64,000 bases of DNA from Corallium rubrum (GCA_964035015.1 OZ035998.1:35663628-35727627); one strand, 5' to 3'; counted from the stretch's first letter, positions 43,501 to 58,500 are shown. A program made the numbers and translations. The notes: generated by a model from the letters alone, not told the origin.

Positions 43501-46500
43501 ATCTGTCAATCTGGAAGCATTCCTGTTGTTGGTACATCTATCCAGTGACTTCAGTTTCTATATATAGACAGTGCCTTTTACAAGAAAATAGCATTCTTTG
43601 CCTTTCATAATATTGGCTTTAACTTTTACTTGTGTTACCAGTTTCTTGGTAGCCAGACTTCTTGCATGTGCTTACAAGTGAGCATTTGGTGGTTTTCCAT
43701 GTGTACCAGTGATGTCTGTTATCAAATATGAACTCATGCATGGGTGAATAGTGGTAAATTGTCCACTCCCGTCCACATTCTTCTTTCTCCATTTCCAACA
43801 AAATGAATAAAAAGCCAGACGAAAATTCAATCCAGGTTGAGCACACTTCGTGTTTACAAGTAGTCAGAAGTGTTCGTCGCTGACTATAGATTATCGAAGA
43901 AGAAAACAAAGCAAAAAATCGCACACAAAGCTGAAAATACTTCAACGTTTACGAAAGAGAGGAAAAAGCGAAAAAATTAAGTTGATCAAACCGGTTGTTT
44001 TCGCGCCAAAGACTTCAATGTTTTAAATTGGTTTAGAAATAGAACTCTTGAGTCTTGATCAAATCGTGCGTGAAGAGATGTGGTAGTTGAAACAGGATTT
44101 TTGAACCCAGAAGAGTCAGATAGAAGCCGATTGCAGTTCTAGCAGTTAGGAATAGCGAATGACTGTGGACTTAGTTACCTCAAAAGAAATCTATGTAAGT
44201 ACCTACCTTTCAGATGTGTAAAATCTCAAATAGTTATCAGAGCCTTCTTCATCGAACGAAATTATCTCTTCGTCGCAATGATGAATATTTTGAAAAATAT
44301 GGCAGTTCCACATCCACAATTCCCCCCAAACACAAAGCAAACCACTTAGAATAGATAAAAACTTTTATTAAATCTTCAGAAGAAAAAAATCATCTACAAA
44401 TTTAACTAAATGCTTCACCGCTCCTATTCGAAGGAAGCGGTCGCCATCTTCCAAAATTTATTTGTGTAACTAAACTCCCAGCATGCTTTGCTTTAATGCA
44501 TAAGGTCCATTGGTTACCTGATTTATCCCCCAATGCCCCCTCTAGTTTATATATGATCTCTATGGATAGTAGGCCATCAGAACAGGTGGGAAAATTGTCT
44601 GAGCATGCGCGAAAACCGTGATATAAACAAGCTTGCGGGGGACTGGGACGGCAATATGGCGGCTTTTAATCTGTAAATAATCCGAAGAGTTTTTTGGTAA
44701 TTCTACTTCTTTTTAGATATTTTATTAAAAACGAAATACTGAATAAGAAACATACTATGTTCTACCATACAATAAAAAAGAGAAAAACCCATAATAAATA
44801 GTTTTTGGTTATAATACACATAATATTAAAGCTCAGGGAAGTACGAGTTGGCAGTTGCTCGTGTTTTATAAACTCAATAATACAATTTATAACTAGCTTG
44901 TGTCTGGCCTTTTTGGTGGTTATGTCAAAGGTTCAGTAGAAAATGAAAAGAACAATTCACAGCAAAAATAAGGAGTTATTGTCACATCTTCATATCACTG
45001 CCAATTTAAATTACAACAGAGTCTATTACAACACATGAGTAACATTCCAACTTTTTTTAACATTAATAAGCAATAAGACTATATATAAACATTTAAACAT
45101 AGGTACATGTAGCAGAATATATGTAAATCAAATAAACTTGAATCCTTTCAGTATCTTCACTCAACGTTGTTGGTCAACCTTTGCTTGAACACACTTATTT
45201 AAATCTAGCAATTTCAAAATAAGCATGTATATAAATATAGCCTATACAGCATATTAAACACTTCACTCTTTTAACTTTTTCTTTAGCCATAAATATAGGT
45301 AATATAGTATCTAAAAAAGAGAAAAAGAACACAAAGATTTGCATGATAACAATGCAATATTATTTTGGTAGCAGTTATTCTGTTCAATATTCCAAATCCA
45401 AAATGGCGGCTTCAAGCGACTCAAATTCAAAGCGTGAAATTCAAGTGTTTACGATTTTTTGAAGCTCAGAAACTGGTACAATGTTAACAATTAGGATCAA
45501 AAGCATACTTTGAAAGACAAAAAAATTGGTGGCATAGGCGAAAATTTTAATTTATTGGCTTTCGTCGCTTTTTATAGCTGTCAAAATTGTGTACCGAAAA
45601 TGAGCAAACTTTAGAGTTCGCGTAGGCTTCGGAAATGCAGTTGATTCTTAGACAGACTAGTTTTAGTCATACTGCAAGAACCTGTAAGCAGTTGTCAAGT
45701 TTCATTTAGACGATTAACAAACAATATACGGTAATTCAAGCACATTTCCTAAGCCGACTGTTATCGCAATTTCCTATGGACAGGCGAAAGGGCACAAGAT
45801 TCAGTTCGTTTTCGATTTTTCCGGACGTTGTCATTTATTTCAGTGGATGGAGCAAAGAACTATGGATAGTTTAAGAGAATAAAATTTGGGTGGCAAAGGG
45901 CTAAATTTTTAACTATGGCTCGTTCAAAAGCACTGATTTTAACTGTGTTTAGGATATTAAGCAACTAGGCGATAAATTTACACCGTCAAGTGGGCTTCAA
46001 TATTAACAATTCACACAGCATTTTTAAAGATAAACATATGATCTAGATACTTCAACTCACCTTTTAGCAGTATTTTGCTGTTTAAACAGTTTGTCGACAC
46101 AAACAAAATGGACATCGAAACGAAAAACCCTGTCTGTTGCATATTCTCCTCGAATAATCCAAGGTTTCCATAACTCCGATCATAGGAATATATAGCTCAC
46201 ATGAAAGTCATCACAACCAGTTTTAAATCGCCGAGGTTTCTCTTCTTCAGCGTACCAAATATTTCAGTTAACAAAACATTCAAACCTGAACGAACCTCAT
46301 TTCGAACAAAAATAAACAGAGCAAATGCGCCCGCGATTTTTGGTCAGTTAAGACAATTTTCCCACCTGTTGGCCATCAGCCGTAAGCTGTTGGCATCTAA
46401 AAAACATTTTTTGTCACCTGGTGACTAAGTGAACTACGTGAGTTTCAGAAACTAATTGTATGAGAAGTTGAAAAATAAAAATTTTTGCATTTTGATCTTG

Positions 46501-49500
46501 CAGTTTGGTCAAATAGGGGGGTGGGTTTGGGGGGTGGGTCACATATACTGTAGTGGAAAAATATGAATTTTTAAAATCCGAAAATTCAACAATGCCGTTT
46601 GATTGTGTTCAAAGTGTGGACAAAAAAACTATATTGGACTGACCACTTTTGCTTATTGGTTACGGAAATACGGCATACTAAAGTTTTAAAAAATGCTGAG
46701 TAAGCATTTTTTGTCTGTTTTATATGTAACAAATAGATTCCATTTTGCCGTTTTCTGTTCAGTTATAGATGCGCATACAGATGATGTCACAACGTGGTAA
46801 GAACAAAAATGTGGCCCAGTATAACTAGTATAACTGAAAAGACAACAAAAAAATGGATTCTATTTGTTTTATACAATAAAAAAAGTACGTTTCAAAAGGT
46901 TAATCGAATGTTCTTGAAGAATTTTGGGGCATTGAAAAAGATGAATCGCGTCATCTGACGTGAGCTATGCATGATCTATACAAAACAAGCAATGTCGTTG
47001 GCTCATGGTATTGTAAAGAGGGCTGTGGTTGGTTTAAAGAAATCAAACCACGGTAATGAAAATGCTCGTAGTATTCAGGTTATTGTGTAACTCTAAATAG
47101 TTCATTGTAACTTGTTTGTTCTTCTACCAGTGAAGTTCCTGTTGAGAGATTATCTTGAGGAGAAAGGCTTAAATACCGTAGCCCTAGATCTAGTACCTTC
47201 ACCTGGGCACACTAGTGTGTGCATCAAAGGATGGTAGTTTTCTATAAATGTGGAGGAACGCTTGGAGAGCGAGCAAAAATTAGACTTTCTGAGCGTTCAA
47301 CAAATGTCAGCAATCAATCAGTTCCTTGACTGAATGCTCATTTTGTTGCACGATAACCTATTCAGGTAAGTAGGTAACATGAACAATGGAATCATTTAGC
47401 AAGTTTCTTGTTCTTCTACTAACACACCACTGTGTCCAAGTGAAATAGGAACTTCACTGGTAGAAGAACAAACGAGTTGCAATGAACTATTTAGAGATAT
47501 AAAACAAACAAAAAATGCGTACTCAGCATTTTTCAAAATTTAGTAAGCGATATTTCCGTAACGTATACGCGAAAGTGGTCAGTCCAATATAGTTCTTTTG
47601 TCCACCCATCGATCTCTATCCAACGGCATTGTTGAATTTTCGGATTTTAAAAATTCATATTTTTCCACTATGTGTGACGTCATTATTTATCACACACCCT
47701 TTTTTGACCAAACTACAGGTGTAAAATGCGGGAACTTTTTAGAATTATGTTTCATAAGGGAAAACAAGTAGTTTTAAGTTTTTAAAAAATAGTTCCAACG
47801 ATGTGCTACACAAGTGATAACTTTGATTGGTGGATTCAGTCAGCAATTTGCCGAAATGCTTTATCACAACTCCTCGATAGGTTGCTTGAAATAATTTGGT
47901 TTCAAACATCGAACATACACATAAATGTGATGTTGTACTAACTGAAGTTAATATTAATATCAGGGTCCACGGAGCGGCTTTTAAAGTGGGATTAGCTTTC
48001 ACTTGTCCTTTTTGAGCTATTTTTAGTAAGAAAATGGCAAAATTTCCAATTTCCAAACGTTTTAAATTTAATTAGTTATAAATATTTTTAGTTATCTTTT
48101 CGGTAACATGCCATTTGCGAATCAATCGCCAAATATATGATAATTTTAAAACAAAGTTTTCGCGCCAAATATATGACGTCATTTTCCCGCCAAAACCCAA
48201 AACTTCGAATGACAAAAAACATACGATTTATGGTGCAAAAGGTGGGACTATCTGGAATAAAACACGCAAAGTTCTATGAACGTCTCCGATTTCACAACCA
48301 GTTTTTGCCCAGGCAGCTTTGGGTTAAAATACCGTATTTGGCCGGTTAAGCGCCCACCCCCCTGAACCATAATTTTCACCAAAAGAAGGGGGTGGGTGCT
48401 TACCATAGAAATAATAGACCTAGAATGCGTGCTCTGTCACGTGACAGGGGTCCAAAAAAAAATTAAATTTTATTTTGCCCTTATAGATCCGCCATTTTGA
48501 ATTTTGCTAAGGGGTGGGATATATATACAACAATGATCGCCTCTCAAAATAAAGAATTGGAAGACGTTTCATAGGGATAAATTGGATACATGCACGACAA
48601 CAAATCAGCCACATACACATTAGCATAAAATAAAACAATTTTCAAGACACTTGTTTCATTAAACGTATAAAAACTATAAGTTCAAAATTATATTTCGATC
48701 AATTCACCACAATTACAAAAAGCAACAAAAAGTGCTAAACTTGAAACTCAGAAATTGTCTGCATCAAAGCCCGTTTAAAATAAAATAAAATAATCAAATA
48801 CGTAATGGAAACTAGGAGAAAATCTTTAAAAAAACACGGATTTAATATCTCAATATAAATAAATGTCGAAAAGACTGATGTATAAAAAGTATGACAGGTG
48901 CATAAACATATTTTATATTTCAAAAATCACAAGCTAGAAATCCTTATTAGATTGGATAAAAAAGAAAAAAAAACACTTACTGTCTCCTGGATTAATCCTC
49001 CACATTCAGTATAAATCACATACAGATTGGCAAGTGGGAATCATTCAAATATAATGTAAAACAGTATAAAAAAACACTAAAACCATTCGTATTAAAAGGC
49101 CGCTATCGTCGCTGCATGTCTACATCCAGAGTTTAATGTTCGAAATGTTTTGGCGAAGGATATTGCACTTCATCTTTATAAAATTCACCAATCCAGCAAG
49201 TTTTCCGGTACAAAAAACAAAGAAATTCAGTGCTAAAATACATCCATCACTCCACTACATCACCAACCGCAGCCGTGTTAAAAACTGTTAAAAAGTCCTG
49301 GGGCGAGTTCCTTTTGCCCTTATAAATCCGCCATTTTGTGGCGACAATTTTTTGACTGACGAGAGATAGGAGCACGCATTCTAGGTATAATATTTCTATG
49401 GTGCTTACGCGCGCAGTGGGCGCTTACGCGGGCATCTGGATGCTAAACGCACAGAGACTGGGAGCAATGAACACAGAAATTCAAAATGACGCACATCTAA

Positions 49501-52500
49501 ACGAAGACTGTGCTTAAACGTTTCAATTTTGCCACAAAAATACTTGCTTAAAACACAAAAAATATGGAAATTTTATTTTTGAGAAGCAAACAAGTTCTTT
49601 GTGAAAACACCAGTACAAAGTGTAAGTCAAATTTTAATAATACACCTAAACTTTTAGTCCAAAGAGGGGGGTGGGCGCTTTCCCAAATATGGGCGCTTAA
49701 CCAGTCAAATACGGTATATTGATTTCTTCTTGTTTATCTCAATATTTTAGGTGCTTTAGTCTACCGGTTGCTACCTTTCCTACCAAAATTCTGGGTGAAA
49801 ATTATTCACTTTGTGTTGCACCTTTCAGCATTATCATTTGCACTTGTTGGCCTTACTGCTGTTATACAATTTCACAACGAACATGATTTTGACAATTTTT
49901 ACAGTATACACAGCTGGTGTGGCCTGATCACGATTTCCGTGTTTTTCCTGCAGGTAATAATGACATTGCATAATATTATTTAGCAGAAGTGTAATATTGT
50001 AGGAGTTATTGCATGCAAGTGCTGGAATCTGATTGGCTATTCTGTTTGATATATATTCCTTCTTAGTATACACAAGCTAGTGGATGCTAAATTCTGATCA
50101 GCTGAGCTATAACTCACTGTCTATTGATGATGGACCACTATACAGTAGTAGCGAAAGAGTTAAATTTTAAATGCAAAATACTGGCAGAAAACTCGCATTT
50201 TATTGAGGTTTTAGTTTGTTTCTTTAAAATAATAGTTTGTCCAACTGTCGGTGTATACTAAAACAATTAGACGAGTCATCCTTGTGTTTATGTATAGGTA
50301 TAGGTTATTTTGAGGCCACGAGGGGATATGTGATTTATTCACCGAGGGCAAAGCGTGAGGTGAATAAACACATATCCCCGAGGGGATATTTTTTCCCGAG
50401 GCCATATTTTTCACATGACGTGGTTGGCAGGATTTCATAAGATAAGGAGTGGTGTGAGAAGACGGGAAGATTAGAGGAGAATATTATAGAGAGGAATGGT
50501 AGAGGGGAATATTAATCTATTGTTTTGCCAGGGGCTATTGAATACATTCCCCTAAAAGAACAAAGGAAACCGAGGCATATGAAAAATAAGAAAGGATAAT
50601 CAACTCAGCTGCGCCTCATCGACTATCAGCTTATACATTAGGCGGCGTTCAGCCTGAGTGCCCGTCCCCAGGGCACAAAATGCACTGGTGTTCAGACACG
50701 TTCCCAACCCTGGATGCTTTAGGTGTTTCTTGGCGCCAAAATATATTTTGTCAATGTGTTTCCACTGTTTGTTCCTATGGAGAATGTATGTTGGCTCAGT
50801 TTATATATGTTGTTTTGGTTAAAAGTGCTGGGCACCGTAAAAATCGTGTTCAGATCGGTGCTCGTGATTATAACTGGCGCAAAACTATGCACAATTACGT
50901 TTCCTGAGGAACGTTTAAGAAAAGCAACCAACCAATGAAAACGCAGCGTCCACCAGCCGATGCCAGGGCCTTTTCCCGCCTTCCTAATTTCGAAAAGGTC
51001 CTGAGAAGAGCCTTTGAGCTCACGTATCTACAGAAGGGGCTTATTAGTAGAGCTGCTCCCATCGGTTCATTTTCGTTATCGATTATATCGTTGTCAACAA
51101 TCGATTAATATCGATTAATCGTATTGATTAAATATGTCATGAATTAAATACGACATGTCCATGGTGGTTTGTCCATTCAAAGGAAGGGGGTGCTTTTATA
51201 AAGTTTTTACTAAATTTATTGGGGATTCCCTCCCTTGTTGTCGCTCAACAATTCAGTCACTATTAACGTTTTAAATCACTGTTTAATCACGGTTATAGAT
51301 TGCGCACTTTCTCGCGCTCTCATAGTTCACACAAGAGACATGACAAGACAGAGACGATGTTTAGTTCACACTTGACACTCCTAAATGATGCTGCGATACT
51401 ATTGGCTAATCAGTTTATGAATAATTTGTTTAACTACTGTAAGGCGTGTTCGTCATCAGTCATTACTTATCTGTTTAACAAAACAAGATTAAATCATTCC
51501 GCCATCATGCTGTGCAGGGTTGTTATAGATGATCCGATTATTGTTAAGTACAGTATAATCGATTGTGGAAAAAAGCAAAAAAATAATCGATTAATTGGGA
51601 GCAGCTCTACTTATTAGAGAGAAGGGTTTAACTCTTTCTTAGCGGCATCCGACTCTCAAGTCTTACGTATTTTAGGGGGTGTTCATATGATCCCGGTAAG
51701 CGGGATGGCCCGGTAAGCAAAACGAAGTCTGTTTTGTGTTCATATGGTAGTTTTCATCCCGCTTACCGAGGAGAAATCATGACTAAAATTAGCTTGTCTG
51801 ATGATCCGTGACTAGACATCAGCCATCAAAGATCGCAATTTTGTCGTATTGCACATGTTTGTATGCTTCATAATCAATCCTTTTACTATACAATTGTGAT
51901 TTGTATGCCAATAAACAATAAAATCTTCAACTATCCTTAATTCCACAAAAAAGAACTAACTTTTGTCCTTAATGACTTCATCGCGGTAAGCGGGACGATG
52001 TGTTCATGTGGGAAAATTTCATCCCGCCTATACTTATGATCTCGGCACACGCTGCCGAGATCTCGGTAAGCGGGCCAGCCCGCTTTCTCATATGAACGCA
52101 AAGCAAATTTTTATAGGAAAATAACTACGAGGCGAGATCCTCACTAAGCGGGCCAGCCCGGTAACCGGGATCATATGAACACCCCCTTACTCTGGTTAGC
52201 GCCAGACGATTTTACTCGTCACAGGGAAACCCCACCGACGGGAAAGGGTTAATTAAGAGAAAGAGTTATCGCAAATTATAATTTTTGGAGGAATTATGTT
52301 TTTCAACGTTTACTTGCATTTACAGTATGTATCGCCGTTGTACAAAAATAACGTCATTTCTCTGAAACTAAGTCATCGGTAACATATAATTTTATGAATA
52401 TAAATTACAGATAAACTATCAGATGCAGCACTTCCAAATACTTTCTTGTGTAGATTGGGCTTAACGAAGCATCCGGTCAACCTGCTCAGATTAATTACTG

Positions 52501-55500
52501 CTCAACTGAACAAACCCCTTGTAATTTTGGATTAGAAGGAACGTTACGTCGAAATCCGCATTCCGGGCGGAGGGAAACGACTTGTGTTGGACGCATATTA
52601 CTCTTTTTAATTACTTCTGTTCATAGCTTGTCTTACTCTTACATTTGCATTGTTTTTGTTTTTCAAAGCTCGTTGGTGGATTTGTCAGCTTTTTGTTTCC
52701 AAGGTTACCAGATGACTTGCGTGGCAGGGTTGTGAAGTGGCACGCATTTTTGGGGGTTGGAATACTATCTCTAATTTTCCTGACTGAAATTACCGGAGTG
52801 GCCAGGAAAATAGGCTTTGGGTACAGTACATATACAAAAATATACAGTACATATACAATAATATACTACTCTACGATAATATACTACTATACTATAATAT
52901 AATATAATATACTACTATACTATAATATAATATAATATACTACTATACTATAATATAATATAATATACTACTATACTATAATATAATATAATATACTACT
53001 ATAATATAATGTAATATAATATACTACTATACTATAATATACTACTATACTATACTATAATATACTACTATACTATACTATAATATACTACTATACTATA
53101 ACATACTACTATACTATAACATACTACTATACTATACTACTATACTATACTACTATACTATAACATACTACTATACTATAACATACTACTATACTATAAC
53201 ATACTACTATACTATAACATACTACTATACTATAACATACTACTATACTATAACATACTACTATACTATAACATACTACTATACTATAACATACTACTAT
53301 ACTATAACATATTACTGTACTATAATACTATAATATACTTAATACTATAATATACTACTATACTATAATATACTACCATACTATAACATACTACTATACT
53401 ATAACATACTACTATACTATAACATACTACAACATACTACTATACTATAACATACTACTATACTATAACATACTACTATACTATAATATACTACTATACT
53501 ATAATATACTACTATACTATAATATACTACTATACTATAATATACTACTATACTATACTATAATATACTACTATACTATACTATAATATACTACTATACT
53601 ATAATATACTACTATACTATAATATACTACTATACTATACTACTATACTATAATATACTACTATACTATAATATACTACTATACTATAATATACTACTAT
53701 ACTATAATATACTACTATACTATAATATACTACTATACTATAATATAATATAATATAATATAATATACTACTATACTATGACATATTATAATATACTACA
53801 ATACTATAACATACTACTATACTATGACATACTATAACATACTACTATACTATGACATACTACTGTACTATGACATACTACTGTACTATGACATACTACT
53901 ATACTATGACATACTACTATACTATGACATACTACTATACTATGACATACTACTATACTATGACATACTACTATACTATGACATACTACTATACTATGAC
54001 ATACTACTATACTATGACATACTACTATACTATGACATACTACTATACTATGACATACTACTATACTATGACATACTACTATACTATGACATACTACTAT
54101 ACTATGACATACTACTATACTATGACATACTACTATACTATAACATACTAGTATAACATACTACTATACTATAACATACTACTATACTATAACATACTAC
54201 TATACTATAACATACTACTATACTATAACATACTACTATACTATAACATACTACTATACTATAACATACTACTATACTAAAACATACTACTATACTATAA
54301 CATACTACTATACTATAACATACTACTATACTATAACATACTACTATACTATAACCTACTACTATACTATAACATACTACTATACTATATCATACTACTA
54401 TACTATATCATACTACTATACTATAATATAATGTACTACTCTACGATAATGTACTACTATAGATATAATGTACTACTATAGATATAATGTACTACTATAG
54501 ATATAATGTACTACTATAGATATAATGTACTACTATAGATATAATGTACTACTATAGATATAATGTACTACTATAGATATAATGTACTACTATAGATATA
54601 ATGTACTACTATAGATATAATGTACTACTATAGATATAATGTACTACTGTAGATATAATGTACTACTATAGATATAATGTACTACTATAGATATAATGTA
54701 CTACTATAGATATAATGTACTACTATAGATATAATGTACTACTATAGATATAATGTACTACTATAGATATAATGTACTACTATAGATATAATGTACTACT
54801 ATAGATATAATGTACTACTATAGATATAATGTACTACTATAGATATAATGTACTACTATAGATATAATGTACTACTATAGATATAATGTACTACTATAGA
54901 TATAATGTACTACTATAGATATAATGTACTACTATAGATATAATGTACTACTATAGATATAATGTACTACTATAGATATAATGTACTACTATAGATATAA
55001 TGTACTACTATAGATATAATGTACTACTATAGATATAATGTACTACTATAGATATAATGTACTACTATAGATATAATGTACTACTATAGATATAATGTAC
55101 TACTATAGATATAGTGTACTACTATAGATAGTGTACTACTATAGATAGTGTACTACTATAGATAGTGTACTACTATAGATAGTGTACTACTATAGATAGT
55201 GTACTACTATAGATAGTGTACTACTATAGATAGTGTACTACTATAGATAGTGTACTACTATAGATAGTGTACTACTATAGATAATGTACTACAATAGATA
55301 ATGTACCACTATAGATTATGTACCACTATAGATTATGTACTACTATGGATAACATAGCTTGAAATAACGGCCGGCGGTTTTCCGACCAAATTCCACTTTT
55401 TCCGACCAAATGCTGAAAGGATCGGAAATTTTGTCCGGACAAATTTTGAAAAAAAAAAAATCTGTTTTTTTAAATGATCGGGTCGGCGCCCAACACTCCA

Positions 55501-58500
55501 TTTTTCTTGTTAAATTTCCATTGGGTTTTCCATCAGTTTTGAGTTAAAGTTGGTTTTACACTTTACAGTGCACTATCAAAATTTCTTCGATCAGAGTATG
55601 CTTTAAACAAAGTTTAGTTAACTTAAGTGTGTGACAGTGAGTTACGAGTCAGAGTGACTGCTTTCATTGTTGTTAATTTGACGACTTGGAAGATAAAGAA
55701 TACGTTTCCTCGACGTTTCGAGCAAAGGCCCTTCATGATCAGGACAGTTAAATAGGCTGATCAAATAGGCTTATTTGACTCTCCTGACGAAGGTCCTGAG
55801 CTCAAAACGTCGAGGAAACGTATTCTTTATCTTCCAGGTTGTCGAGTCGAGATAACAACAGTGCGTGATTTTTAATTCAAAACCATTGCGTTAAACTGCG
55901 ATTGACGCCATTGTAATCACAGAAACTTATCGTGTAATCCAGCTTTTCAGTTTAAAGTTGTTTCATAGTTACCATTTTAATTAAATTATTATTCACTATA
56001 ACTAATACGCAATTCAGAATTAAACATTTGTGTTTTATTATTACAAATAACAAGTAGAGTGATTTACTGCATGCTTGACAGAATTTACTCAACGGAGTAA
56101 AGTTAGTTAGTTCTGGGTCAAACTAAACTAAAAAATTTCCGACCAAATTTGAAAATTTCCGGTCAAATTTCATTTTGCTCGGAAGTTTTGCCGAACAAAT
56201 TTTAAAATTATTTCAGGCTCTGGGATAATGTACTACTATAGATAAGGTACCACTGTAGATAATGTACTACAATAGATAATGTACTACAATAGATAATGTA
56301 CTACTCTAGATAATGTACTACAATAGATATTGTTATATACCAAAGACTTTCGTTTGCCAAAGATGAAATCCTATTGGTCAAATCATGGTCACGTGTTGTT
56401 CAACAAACTCAATGTTTCCCTCTGACGTCAGCTTTAATCATGCGTTGTTCACGTGAATAGACGAGTTTCAGGGTGTTGCGTGCGCATCGTTTTGGAAAGA
56501 AATTGGCGGGCTCTTGGCGGGCTCCCCACAAAGTAAGGAATGGCAAACAGACTTGACAGGAATGGCAAACAGAAACTGTATCTACACTTTGTTTATTTTA
56601 AAGAGTATGTTTACTTTGAGTGGAGCTTGCCAGTTTTTTTGAAAAATGATGTGCGCGCAACACCCTGCAACTCGCCTATACACAATGATTATTGCATCAG
56701 ATCAAGAACTCTGGACTTTTCGGAACATTTTGAAAACAAGAGCTGTTTCGAGCTTGTTTGGTACGAAATAGTCCATTTTCCAAAGGAAAGAATATCTATA
56801 CAGTTCTCTTCAAAGACGGTCTGAAGAAAACCTGGATAAATTTACAGCTGTTCTTTGTACTTGTTGAGTCTGGTGTATTTATTTAGTTGAATTGAGATTA
56901 CGAAGACAAAGTCACAGTATTTTGGTAAGTCTTTTTGCCTTTTGTAAGTTTCGAGTCAACTTGGTATTTTGTGTTTTAAAAGTCGTTGGTATATAACAAA
57001 ACGCTTGTTGACTTTTGCCTCGAGAAACATCGAGTTTTACGGTCCCTCAGGCTTCAATGTCACCCTCGGGCTAAAGCCCTCGGGTGACATTGAAGCCTTC
57101 GGGTCCGTAAAACTCGATGTTTCCCTCGGCGCCAGTCAACAAGTGTATAATGTACCACTATAGATAATGTACTACTATAGATAGTGTACTACTATAGATA
57201 GTGTACTACTATAGATAGTGTACTACTATAGATAGTGTACTACTATAGATAGTGTACTACTATAGATAGTGTACTACTATAGATAGTGTACTACTATAGA
57301 TAGTGTACTACTATAGATAGTGTACTACTATAGATAGTGTACTACTATAGATAGTGTACTACTATAGATAGTGTACTACTATAGATAGTGTACTACTATA
57401 GATAGTGTACTACTATAGATAGTGTACTACTATAGATAGTGTACTACTATAGATAGTGTACTACAATAGATAGTGTACTACAATAGATAGTGTACTACAA
57501 TAGATAGTGTACTACAATAGATAGTGTACTACAATAGATAGTGTACTACAATAGATAATGTACCACTATAGATTATGTACTACTATGGATAACAGAGCTT
57601 GAAATAACGGCCGGCGGTTTTCCGACCAAATTCCAGTTTTTCCGACCAAATGCAGAAATGATCGGAAATTTTGTCCGGACAAATTTTGAAAAAAAAAAAA
57701 ATCTGTTTTTTTAAATGATCGGGTCGGCGCCCAACACTCCATTTTTCTTGTTAAATTTCCATTGGGTTTTCCATCAGTTTTGAGTTAAAGTTGGTTTTAC
57801 ACTTTACAGTGCACTATCAAAATTTCTTCGATCAGAGTATGCTTTAAACAAAGTTTAGTTAACTTAAGTGTGTGACAGTGAGTTACGAGTCAGAGTGACT
57901 GCTTTCATTGTTGTTAATTTGACGACTTGGAAGATAAAGAATACGTTTCCTCGACGTTTCGAGCAAAGGCCCTTCATGATCAGGACAGTTAAATAGGCTG
58001 ATCAAATAGGCTTATTTGACTCTCCTGACGAAGGTCCTGAGCTCAAAACGTCGAGGAAACGTATTCTTTATCTTCCAGGTTGTCGAGTCGAGATAACAAC
58101 AGTGCGTGATTTTTAATTCAAAACCATTGCGTTAAACTGCGATTGACGCCATTGTAATCACAGAAACTTATCGTGTAATCCAGCTTTTCAGTTAAAGTTG
58201 TTTCATAGTTACCATTTTAATTAAATTATTATTCACTATAACTAATACGCAATTCAGAATTAAACATTTGTGTTTTATTATTACAAATAACAAGTAGAGT
58301 GATTTACTGCATGCTTGACAGAATTTACTCAACGGAGTAAAGTTAGTTAGTTCTGGGTCAAACTAAACTAAAAAATTTCCGACCAAATTTGAAAATTTCC
58401 GGTCAAATTTCATTTTGCTCGGAAGTTTTGCCGGACAAATTTTAAAATTATTTCAGGCTCTGGGATAATGTACTACTATAGATAAGGTACCACTGTAGAT

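Larger units (their letters stand above)
40073..44564. mobile_element. 4.5-kb TIR element with 8-bp TSD carrying a SWIM/YqaJ gene remnant
   Basis: The exact 8-bp direct repeats GATAGTAG lie at 40065-40072 and 44565-44572. The ends are CATAGATATCATATA and the complement of CATAGAGATCATATATAAAC. Inside follow CAGGTAACCAAT (40128) and its complement (44509-44520). Once a later 1.2-kb hairpin (40139-41358) is set aside, the arms continue as inverted copies at 41365-42357 and 43520-44512, about 1 kb each. Only the central 1.16 kb is single-copy. The superfamily is unresolved: 8-bp TSDs occur in hAT, P and Zisupton, among others. Confidence 0.85.

Noticed and set aside
53824..54156. Open frames with six-residue repeats (DILLYY, TYYYTM)
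   Set aside because: The 18-bp DNA period is a multiple of three, so several frames stay open by chance; no start context, splice signal or family match.
57003..57143. Strong hairpin that could be a structured RNA
   Set aside because: It lies in a mobile insertion inside an intronic array and its near-perfect arms are typical of fold-back DNA elements here; no RNA family is recognised.
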